Part shown: positions 1-5,631 of the stretch, one piece after another | Layout of the letters: each line of letters starts with the position of its first letter | Numbering within the stretch: the first letter of the stretch is position 1 | From: Syntrophobacter sp. DG_60 | GTDB taxonomy: Bacteria; Desulfobacterota; Desulfofervidia; Desulfofervidales; DG-60 | DNA: 7,280 nucleotides | Direction: 5' to 3' | Assembly (NCBI GenBank): GCA_001304365.1 | Contig: LJNA01000076.1 | Coordinates: 1 to 7,280, forward strand | Notes under the pieces: model-generated | The model's database searches: none | Told to the model about the DNA's origin: nothing | Seen by the model: the letters and a program-made list of their open reading frames with translations, nothing else | Position numbers and translations under genes: made by a program

Positions 1-2
1 AT

Positions 3-83
3 ATTACCCAAAAAATCAATAAAATTGCCTCTGGTAATTCATTAAAAAGATTACCTGAAACCATCAAAGGAAGGCTGTGTTAA
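3..83 (+). CDS. possible C-terminal tail of a gene cut by the window edge
   Basis: One plus-strand frame is open from the window edge and ends at TAA 81-83, giving 26 residues that include KIASGNSLKRLPETIKGR. The other two plus frames stop earlier, by about position 45. I do not recognise the peptide and no domain can be assigned to so short a piece. If real, the gene converges with the minus-strand methyltransferase, which ends 45 bases further on. An open frame of this length in AT-rich sequence can easily occur by chance, so this is a tentative call. Confidence 0.2.
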   Translation: MTQKINKIASGNSLKRLPETIKGRLC

Positions 84-128
84 GGGAGGTCTTGACAGGC
101 TGTGGTGTTAGGCGACGTTGCATCACTG

Positions 129-2381
129 CTATCGGAAGAGTGAAGGTTGTAATTCCTTCGGTTTAGGTCTTTCTACCGTTTGGTCGTTCCAAATCACTTC
201 CACAAGACTGCTAATGTTTGCCTCATTCGAATTAAGATAGTCTAAAATCGTTTCTCTTCCTTTAACTCTAGATAGTGTTGTTATTAAACGGGCCATTAAG
301 ATAACTTTTATATCATTACGGCTTAACCTTCTCCCAGCCTTGTTAAATCTCTTTACAAGTTCTTGAGTTTCCTTATCCGAATCTGTGAGAAGATTTTTAG
401 GAACTTTTATAAAAGGCTTTATAAAACTAAGTTTCCGGCAAACGATAATGATATCTAAATCAATCGGCTCTTTTGCTTGATGCTTCGGTACTGCAACTGA
501 CATTTCTGACTTAACTGGATGTGTAGCCTCTATGTAAAAGCCAGACCTCTGAACTGCTTCTACAATTGCGGACCATCCTTCATGGCGTGAGTGGTGGTAT
601 GTAAATATGAGTAAGCCCTCATGTTTCAAAACTCTATGGCAATCCCTAAAGACAGCCGCCAAATTGTTTACAAAAGCGTCTGCGTCTGCTTGCTGAACCT
701 CCTCTTCGCTTCGTGTAGATTTTGCCTGAAATACATCTTTGCTTCCAAGGATTTGTCTTTGCCAGACATAAAAGAAGTCAGCCAGCTGAGAGTAATAGAC
801 ATTATCGAAAAATGGAGGATCCGTAATAACTGCATCAACAGCACCATCTGCAATACTTGTTTTAGACGAACTCCCGCATGAGAGGTATATACCCGCCTTT
901 TTTTCATTAAACTCCTTGTAATTTGTAGCAATCTTGTCTCCTATCTTTTGGTTAATTCCAATTATTTTTATACCCGACGGACGTTTCTTATTATCACAAA
1001 TCTTTAATTCAAAAGGAGTTTTTTGATAAGCCAAAGCTCGTAATATGCGACTTTCAAATAGCGTTGAGAAAGAACCAGAGGATTTCGGTGTACCCCACAG
1101 GTTTGCTTCTAATGGTGTTCTCTCAGGTTTCAGAATATGGTGCGAGAACATATGTCGTACAGCGCCAGTACCCTCACCTTTGAAGGAACAAAACATGTTG
1201 TTAAACTCAAGACACCCGGAAAACAAGCAAGCAAATAGGTAACGAAGCGATTCTTCTTCAATTTCACGTATCCGCTCAGCTAATAGGCTTAAACATAGTA
1301 GTTGCCTGTCATTAAACATCTGATGCCAATACCAGTAATTATAATTTAGCACTTGGTTGGTATTGTAACCCGGTTGGATTGCAACTATTGGGTAATCTAT
1401 ATCAATTTCCTTCAGGGCATTAGATGCTTTCTCATATAAGGATTTATCAAATTGATCAATGGGAAGATATTGTTTCTCCCCATTTGGCTTAAGCACCATC
1501 TTCGCATACACTCGATATTGGGGAGAACAATTGAGGTTCTTCACTGCAGAGACAATTGAAAATGTCTTTCCACATTTCGGGCAGGTAGCTTTCGTCCTAT
1601 CAGCTGGGCCCTGTTGGGGGTTGTAAATCATGTGACATTCTTTACAACGCGTTTTAGTATCATGTATCAAAACCGAATTAATAGCTCCGCAGGTTGGGCA
1701 TAACGATTTCGCTCCACCATATCGACTTGGATAAGCATGCTGAACAAAGATTCGCTTACTGAAAAGGTCTACAAAATTTCCGCAGTTGGGACATGGTAAA
1801 ACTTTAACCCAGAAATAGTAGAGAACATCCACAATCCCATAATCTTTGGTTTGGGCTTTGTAATATGCCTTAATCTTGTCAGCAATGCCATGCTCAATAG
1901 AGTGAAATGTTCCACGGACCTCGGATTCTAAATAGCTGCTAAGAGCATTTTTTACTATGAAGTAAGAAACTGGATTTATATCGCGTCCTATTACCCGACA
2001 CCCTATCTTGCGAGCTTCGCCGAGAGTAGTCCCACTCCCCATGAAGGGATCATAGACCAAGCTATCTGGGAATCGGACACGTTTATAAAATAGGTCAAAT
2101 ATATCTGTTCCTGGTGGCGTACAGGCTCCTATAATTATTGCGCGAAAAACTGAACCTAGCCTCTGAGCCCACCACTTGTGGATATGGTAGATTGGTCGGT
2201 AAATCTCCTTTCGCCAGGATTCAATTTCAGCAATATTGCTAATTGCCTCAAATGGAAATGATGATTCGATGGCTTTTCTGTTTTGTGGTCCGGATGGGGT
2301 TTTGTAGACCGGTCGCTCTTCGGCCACTTTGATATTCCGTCTGAGACGCTGGCCGGTCATTTTTGAGCTATGTTTGCCCAT
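129..2381 (-). CDS. DNA methyltransferase of a restriction-modification module, with internal zinc ribbons
   Basis: SAM-dependent DNA amino-methyltransferase (N6-adenine or N4-cytosine; the motifs do not decide which), expected to protect host DNA from the adjacent endonuclease. Residues 64-80 (PIYHIHKWWAQR) resemble the N-terminal segment of DUF1156/COG1743-type methylases. SAM-binding motif I is DPFMGSGTT at 111-119, followed by GRDINP at 132-137. The catalytic motif is DPPF at 521-524, followed by DNVYY. Motif I therefore precedes the catalytic motif, the reverse of beta-class enzymes. Between them lie four CxxC pairs (197/200, 228/231, 246/249, 267/270), probably two zinc ribbons. The last residues contain QPSLF, a beta-clamp-like motif. 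At 750 residues it is somewhat shorter than many DUF1156 proteins. The ATG at 2381 is preceded by a weak AAAGAGA ribosome-binding site; Met8 has no better one. It lies 36 bases downstream of the endonuclease gene, so co-transcription is likely. Confidence 0.9.
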   Translation of the reverse strand: MGKHSSKMTGQRLRRNIKVAEERPVYKTPSGPQNRKAIESSFPFEAISNIAEIESWRKEIYRPIYHIHKWWAQRLGSVFRAIIIGACTPPGTDIFDLFYKRVRFPDSLVYDPFMGSGTTLGEARKIGCRVIGRDINPVSYFIVKNALSSYLESEVRGTFHSIEHGIADKIKAYYKAQTKDYGIVDVLYYFWVKVLPCPNCGNFVDLFSKRIFVQHAYPSRYGGAKSLCPTCGAINSVLIHDTKTRCKECHMIYNPQQGPADRTKATCPKCGKTFSIVSAVKNLNCSPQYRVYAKMVLKPNGEKQYLPIDQFDKSLYEKASNALKEIDIDYPIVAIQPGYNTNQVLNYNYWYWHQMFNDRQLLCLSLLAERIREIEEESLRYLFACLFSGCLEFNNMFCSFKGEGTGAVRHMFSHHILKPERTPLEANLWGTPKSSGSFSTLFESRILRALAYQKTPFELKICDNKKRPSGIKIIGINQKIGDKIATNYKEFNEKKAGIYLSCGSSSKTSIADGAVDAVITDPPFFDNVYYSQLADFFYVWQRQILGSKDVFQAKSTRSEEEVQQADADAFVNNLAAVFRDCHRVLKHEGLLIFTYHHSRHEGWSAIVEAVQRSGFYIEATHPVKSEMSVAVPKHQAKEPIDLDIIIVCRKLSFIKPFIKVPKNLLTDSDKETQELVKRFNKAGRRLSRNDIKVILMARLITTLSRVKGRETILDYLNSNEANISSLVEVIWNDQTVERPKPKELQPSLFR

Positions 2382-2417
2382 CGCATTATCTCTTTATTTA
2401 AGTTACTCTCTCCACAA

Positions 2418-3332
2418 TTAAGTAGACGATACCCTAACTGGCAGTCGAAATCTACCACGACTTTGGGTTCTTGTTACACGAGATGGTGTTGGAAAGGGGT
2501 CCCTCAAGTCAATAACAGCATGATCCTGTGGAATATCACTTTTTATCCGGTAACAATAAAACATACTTTCTTTTTTCCCCGCTGACCGGAACAATCGATA
2601 TACCAATCCCAATTTTTTATTCAAACTTTCCAAATCTTGAGCTGGATGAATAAGTGTGACAAAATGGTCAAGCTCCGGGGCTCCGAGTGGGTTAGCAAAT
2701 ATGAACATGGGCCTAGTCCGATCAGCTCCATTTTTATAGGAACCAAGATGTATTTTCTTTTTTCTCTCTCCTATTGCTGACAAGTAGAGACTAAAATCCT
2801 GATTTAGGACATTGCCATCACATAAAACCATGGCAGTAAGTTGATAAGTGTTTGTTCTCCCACTAATAGACTCTTGACAAACAAAGAGGTAAAAGCCTCT
2901 AATATCGACAGGCTTATTCTCTACATCATATACTCGAATAGTTCCGCAAGGCGGGGTAGTATTATAGTCCAGCCCCGAGGCCCTTGCTACTACGCCTGTT
3001 CCGGTGCGTTCAATCTTCTTTACTTCAATTCCGACTATTCTGGTTAAATCATTACGAAGTACGCCATTAGGAACATCCCTGCAAAGTTCGGGTCGAAATA
3101 ATACTAAATCCGGGGTAATAAGAGGTCCAGAAGCTCTGATACAATCGGCAGTTTTAAGCCCTACCTTCAGAATGTTGCTGATATGTTCATCCAAGGGGTC
3201 GTCCTGAGTGCTTCGCTTATCTCGAAGAGCATATGGATTGGGAATACCATCTGGATTATAGAACTCATTGCGGAGCACCATAAACGCTTCAACAATTAGG
3301 TCTGAGTAAGTCACCGATAATAGTCTCCTCAT
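2418..3332 (-). CDS. probable type II restriction endonuclease, PD-(D/E)xK fold
   Basis: A 304-residue protein encoded directly upstream of the methyltransferase on the same strand. The main motif evidence is TPDLVLF at 73-79 (PD at 74-75), then 28 residues later GIEVKK at 101-106 (E103-x-K105). Both sit in hydrophobic strand-like contexts, as in the PD-(D/E)xK nuclease core; Glu49 in DEHISNIL could be the preceding helix acid. A segment GLDYNTTPPCGTIRVYD (120-136) follows the core and may take part in DNA contact. There is no helicase, translocase or membrane segment, so a simple type II enzyme cutting at or near its site is the best reading. I cannot name the family or the target sequence. 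The start is uncertain: the ATG at 3332 has no ribosome-binding site, whereas GTG at 3314 (codon 7) has AGGAG ten bases upstream. The function is inferred from the motif plus the methyltransferase neighbour. Confidence 0.75.
   Translation of the reverse strand: MRRLLSVTYSDLIVEAFMVLRNEFYNPDGIPNPYALRDKRSTQDDPLDEHISNILKVGLKTADCIRASGPLITPDLVLFRPELCRDVPNGVLRNDLTRIVGIEVKKIERTGTGVVARASGLDYNTTPPCGTIRVYDVENKPVDIRGFYLFVCQESISGRTNTYQLTAMVLCDGNVLNQDFSLYLSAIGERKKKIHLGSYKNGADRTRPMFIFANPLGAPELDHFVTLIHPAQDLESLNKKLGLVYRLFRSAGKKESMFYCYRIKSDIPQDHAVIDLRDPFPTPSRVTRTQSRGRFRLPVRVSST
3325..3329 (-). promoter_or_regulatory. AGGAG ribosome-binding site favouring an internal GTG start for the endonuclease
   Basis: On the minus strand AGGAG lies inside codons 2-3 of the longest endonuclease frame and ends ten bases before GTG at 3314-3312, which is codon 7 in the same frame. 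The first ATG at 3332 has only A-rich sequence upstream. The placement argues that translation may start at the GTG, giving 298 residues. The ten-base spacing is at the long end of the usual range, so the first ATG remains possible. Confidence 0.4.
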
Positions 3333-3338
3333 TTTTCA

Positions 3339-3349
3339 TGACAATGTCA
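3339..3349. repeat. TGACAATGTCA palindrome just upstream of the endonuclease gene
   Basis: This is a perfect five-base inverted repeat around one central base, ending six bases before the longest endonuclease start codon. Small palindromes at this place can be operators in restriction-modification loci. No controller (C) gene is visible in the window, so an operator role is only a suggestion. The symmetry does not extend beyond 11 bases. Confidence 0.3.
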
Positions 3350-3441
3350 CCTAAGTTAAAATAATTGAACTTATTTCATTTATGCTGCCAAAATAGGAAA
3401 TAATGCAAGGTATTTCTTATTCTAGCTGAACCTATTACCTG

Positions 3442-3582
3442 TCACTTTTTGCTGCTTCCATTCCTTCCTTTCAGAAAGGTATCCACTGGGCTGCGGATAC
3501 GCTCCATGTTCCTCTCGCTTGCCTGAGTGTAGCTCTCTGTTGTTTTTGAACTTTTATGACCTATCTTGCCAGGTTCACCTCT
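3442..3582 (-). pseudogene. C-terminal remnant of a tyrosine recombinase/phage-type integrase
   Basis: The last 46 or so residues of a minus-strand frame match the end of XerC/XerD-like and integron or phage-type integrases: GHKSSKTTESYTQAS followed by NMERIRSPVD. In this family the pattern is an LGH box, nine residues later the nucleophilic Tyr, and often a terminal SPLD. The His of GHK and the Tyr of SYTQ keep the nine-residue spacing. The first catalytic Arg, the Lys and the HxxR box are missing. The frame can be extended upstream to an ATG at 3654, but that part (with LPNNKHMKNV) does not look like integrase and has no ribosome-binding site. I therefore read it as a broken gene left from a mobile element beside the restriction-modification genes. 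The TGA is at 3444-3442. Confidence 0.7.
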
Positions 3583-3612
3583 ACTGATTTTTATTACATT
3601 TTTCATATGCTT

Positions 3613-3641
3613 ATTATTTGGCAAAATCGTTATTCTGTCAA
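3613..3641 (-). promoter_or_regulatory. sigma-70-type promoter reading toward the recombinase remnant and the restriction-modification genes
   Basis: On the minus strand TTGACA (3641-3636) is separated by 17 bases from AATAAT (3618-3613), an 11 of 12 match to the consensus with ideal spacing. A transcript would begin near 3606, pass through the recombinase remnant and reach the endonuclease gene roughly 275 bases later. No promoter of comparable quality lies closer to the endonuclease; the nearest candidate (GTGACA at 3445, TAGAAT at 3424) has only 15 bases between its boxes. In AT-rich DNA such matches can be accidental. Confidence 0.45.
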
Positions 3642-3780
3642 GAAAAAATATCAATCATAATCAGCGTAAATCTGCGGCTAAATAGTTACTGTTTCATTTT
3701 CCTTCACCTACCTGATAATTTTCTTTTAGTTAAATAAGCTTCTTAATAATATGGAGGGCAAGATCATAAAGAATTAAATC

Positions 3781-3800
3781 AATATTATTGACATAATATT
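3781..3800. repeat. perfect 8-bp inverted repeat covering the -35 box of the wtp promoter
   Basis: The sequence is AATATTAT, spacer TGAC, ATAATATT. The TTGACA -35 box (3788-3793) sits at the centre of the repeat. A dimeric repressor bound here would block RNA polymerase, which makes this a candidate operator for molybdate/tungstate control, for example by a ModE/TunR-type regulator. No regulator gene is in the window. An AT-only repeat is less significant in this AT-rich stretch than its length suggests. Confidence 0.45.
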
Positions 3801-3816
3801 ACTTATTTGTTATAAA
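3788..3816 (+). promoter_or_regulatory. sigma-70-type promoter of the wtpABC operon
   Basis: TTGACA (3788-3793), 17 bases, then TATAAA (3811-3816), an 11 of 12 match to the consensus with ideal spacing, 66 bases upstream of the wtpA start codon. Transcription should begin near 3822-3825, leaving a leader of about 60 bases. That is too short to hold a typical molybdenum-cofactor riboswitch, so control by DNA-binding proteins is more likely. Inverted repeats overlap the -35 box and the start site. Confidence 0.7.
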
Positions 3817-3819
3817 AAA

Positions 3820-3831
3820 GGATAATTATCC
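3820..3831. repeat. GGATAATTATCC palindrome at the wtp transcription start
   Basis: This is a perfect 12-bp palindrome beginning three bases after the -10 box and covering the predicted start of transcription. It is flanked by GTTAT (3809-3813) and ATAAC (3835-3839), which are also inverted but offset by three bases. The position suits an operator that blocks promoter clearance. The role is inferred from position only. Confidence 0.4.
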
Positions 3832-3871
3832 AAAATAACGAAAATAATTACAATAATTGACTAAATAAGAT

Positions 3872-3876
3872 AGAGG
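3872..3876 (+). promoter_or_regulatory. ribosome-binding site of wtpA
   Basis: AGAGG lies five bases before the ATG at 3882 and fixes that codon as the wtpA start. The resulting protein begins with a well-formed signal peptide, which supports the choice. Confidence 0.75.
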
Positions 3877-3881
3877 TAATA

Positions 3882-4859
3882 ATGCAGCATGTTAAATTTT
3901 TTATCAGCTTCCTATGGTTTCTTTGTATTTTATCCACAAGTTGGGCTGGGCAAAAGGTGGTGCTTAAGGTATTCCATGCAGGTAGTCTTTCGGTCCCTTT
4001 TGCCAGGATGGAGCAGATATTTGAACAGCAATATCCTTTTATTGATGTCCGACGGGAGGCAAGTGGCAGTGTGCAGGCCGTGAGGAAGGTAACAGATTTG
4101 GGTAAACCCTGTGATGCTATTGGAGTGTCAGATTATAGTATTATCCCAAAAATGATGTTCCCTGATTATGTGGACCATGTTAAGCTCTTTGCCCGAAATG
4201 AGATTGTAATATGCTATACAGACAAATCCCGCTATGGTGAAAAAGTCAATGGGCAAAATTGGTATAAAATCCTGGCCAAACCTAATGTAAAATGGGCATT
4301 TTCTAACCCCAATGATGACCCCTGTGGTTACCGCAGCTTAATGACCATGGCACTGGCCTCTATCTACTATAAGGAGCCCAATTTATTTTCTACCCTAGTA
4401 GGTAAAATTAGTGGCTTTGTTTGGGAAAAAGGAAAAGAGATTTTGATTACCACCCCCGCTATCTTGGCCACTACCAAAAATATATTTATTCGGCCTAAAG
4501 AAGTGGAACTACTTGGCCTGTTGGAAAGCGGCGCCATTGACTATGCCTTTGAATACAAAAGTGTTGCCCAGCAGCACCATCTGCATTATGTTACTTTGCC
4601 TGCAGAGATTAACCTAAGTGACTTAGCCCATAAAGACTTTTATGCACAGGTCAAGGTTCAATTAAGTAATGGCAAGGTAGTGCAAGCTAAACCCATTGTC
4701 TATGGAATTTCGACCTTAAAAAAGGCCCGCCATCCAAAGGAGGCAAAACTTTGGGAAGATTTTGTCACAGGAGAGGAGGGGGCAGAAATTTTAAAGGCCT
4801 GTTTTCAGACCCCTATCTTCCCAGCCAAGGTAATTAACAAAGCCTATGAATGCCAGTAA
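3882..4859 (+). CDS. wtpA: tungstate/molybdate ABC transporter substrate-binding protein WtpA
   Basis: Periplasmic or cell-surface binding protein that captures tungstate, and probably molybdate, and delivers it to the WtpBC importer. Residues 1-22 form a signal peptide (Lys5, hydrophobic 6-18, SWA before the predicted cut after Ala22); there is no lipobox Cys. The mature protein has the family's marks: HAGS at 32-35, EASGS at 59-63, SDY at 83-85 followed by IPKMMFPDYVD, FARNEIVICYTDKS at 103-116, SNPNDDPCGYRS at 141-152, and YAFEYKSVA at 221-229. WtpA proteins bind the oxyanion in an octahedral site with one Asp and one Glu carboxylate, unlike bacterial ModA; Asp145 or Asp146 and Glu224 are the likely counterparts here. 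The 325 residues match the family. Its last 14 bases overlap wtpB, so it is the first gene of a coupled operon. The family assignment is firm; the preference for tungstate over molybdate is not shown by sequence alone. Confidence 0.95.
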   Translation: MQHVKFFISFLWFLCILSTSWAGQKVVLKVFHAGSLSVPFARMEQIFEQQYPFIDVRREASGSVQAVRKVTDLGKPCDAIGVSDYSIIPKMMFPDYVDHVKLFARNEIVICYTDKSRYGEKVNGQNWYKILAKPNVKWAFSNPNDDPCGYRSLMTMALASIYYKEPNLFSTLVGKISGFVWEKGKEILITTPAILATTKNIFIRPKEVELLGLLESGAIDYAFEYKSVAQQHHLHYVTLPAEINLSDLAHKDFYAQVKVQLSNGKVVQAKPIVYGISTLKKARHPKEAKLWEDFVTGEEGAEILKACFQTPIFPAKVINKAYECQ

Positions 4860-5631
4860 CATCTTAAAATTTCTCTTTGTTTTTTTAGTCCTTTTGTGTT
4901 TAGGCTTCATTATTTTTCCTATTCTTCACATATTTATCACCTTATGTGCCAAGAAATTACTAAAGACCTTATATGATAGGGAGGTATGGATGGCCATCCT
5001 TACCTCCTTTGAAGGGGCCTGTTTTGCCACCCTTTTAGGATGCATCCTGGGTGTACCCATTGCCTACTTTCTCAGTCGCTATGAATTTATAGGAAAGCGT
5101 CTCTTAGAAAGTATTGCCAATCTGCCAGTGGTCATTCCCCATGTAGCAGTAGGGATCGCCTTATTATCCTTTCTTAATGAGAGGACATTTTTGGGAAACA
5201 TATTTCTAAAATTCCATATTACCTTTGTGGATACTATTTATGGTGTGGTAATTGCTATGGCATTTGTCAGCATCTCTTATATCATAACCTCATCCTTGAT
5301 TGGTTTTAATGCCACCCCCAGAGAGCTAGAAATGGTCTCTAGGAGTCTAGGGGCCTCACTCCCTTATACCTTCTTTCACATTGTCTTTCCATTGGCCATG
5401 CCTGCCATAATTAGGGGGGCAATCCTGGCCTTTGCCAGGTCGGTAAGTGAGGTAGGGGCCTTGCTTATTCTGGCCTATTACCCAAAGACTGCCCCCATTA
5501 TTATGTATGAACGCTTTGAACAGTACGGTTTAGAGGTCGCTAAACCTGTAACAGCCTTGGTTGTTTTCTTCTCACTGCTCATCTTTTTTTTACTACTCTT
5601 TCTTTCACGGAGGCTAAATGCTAGAGGCTAA
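4846..5631 (+). CDS. wtpB: tungstate/molybdate ABC transporter permease WtpB
   Basis: Inner-membrane channel subunit, 261 residues, expected to work as a homodimer with WtpA and WtpC. About six membrane helices are visible (roughly 8-33, 54-76, 93-112, 132-155, 185-210, 236-254). The cytoplasmic EAA-type coupling loop lies at 162-182: EMVSRSLGA, then HIVFPLAMPAI, with the conserved Gly at 169. This loop docks on the ATPase. The segment NLPVVIPHVAVGIALL (92-107) is typical of molybdate and tungstate permeases. The gene starts inside the end of wtpA (14-base overlap) with only a weak AAGG 15 bases upstream, so translational coupling to wtpA is likely. A start at 4850 is out of frame. ModB-type permeases of molybdate systems are close relatives, but the WtpA partner settles the name. 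Confidence 0.93.
   Translation: MNASNILKFLFVFLVLLCLGFIIFPILHIFITLCAKKLLKTLYDREVWMAILTSFEGACFATLLGCILGVPIAYFLSRYEFIGKRLLESIANLPVVIPHVAVGIALLSFLNERTFLGNIFLKFHITFVDTIYGVVIAMAFVSISYIITSSLIGFNATPRELEMVSRSLGASLPYTFFHIVFPLAMPAIIRGAILAFARSVSEVGALLILAYYPKTAPIIMYERFEQYGLEVAKPVTALVVFFSLLIFFLLLFLSRRLNARG
5609..5613 (+). promoter_or_regulatory. ribosome-binding site of wtpC inside the end of wtpB
   Basis: GGAGG lies four bases before the ATG at 5618, within the last codons of wtpB. The spacing is slightly short but the match is strong. It supports this ATG over later in-frame starts and allows re-initiation by ribosomes finishing wtpB. Confidence 0.65.

Noticed and set aside
24..34. ATTGCCTCTGG shared with 6546-6556, with loosely similar flanks
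   Set aside because: Several 11-base matches are expected by chance within a window of this size, and the flanking similarity is mostly A-runs.
33..55. GGTAAT/ATTACC hairpin downstream of the methyltransferase as a terminator
   Set aside because: The stem is only six pairs, mostly A-T, and no U-run follows directly on either strand.
72..112. AGGCTGTG repeat (72-79, 97-104) and a GTTAGGC motif like an integron attC core site
   Set aside because: No matching inverse core (RYYYAAC) or palindromic attC structure is present, and the direct repeat is only eight bases.
621..1242. Open frames of 65-87 codons on both strands inside the methyltransferase gene
   Set aside because: They overlap a long gene with clear catalytic motifs, show no recognisable domain and have unnatural composition.
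2370..3207. Plus-strand open frames of 67-71 codons across the endonuclease gene
   Set aside because: They lie antisense to the endonuclease frame and show no family features or ribosome-binding sites.
3748..3780. ATGGAGGGCAAG stretch as a small gene or ribosome-binding site
   Set aside because: The ATG frame is eight codons long and no start codon follows the GGAGG at a useful distance; it also lies upstream of the wtp promoter.
3817..3881. Molybdenum- or tungsten-cofactor riboswitch before wtpA
   Set aside because: The predicted leader is about 60 AT-rich bases, far shorter than that riboswitch and without GC stems.
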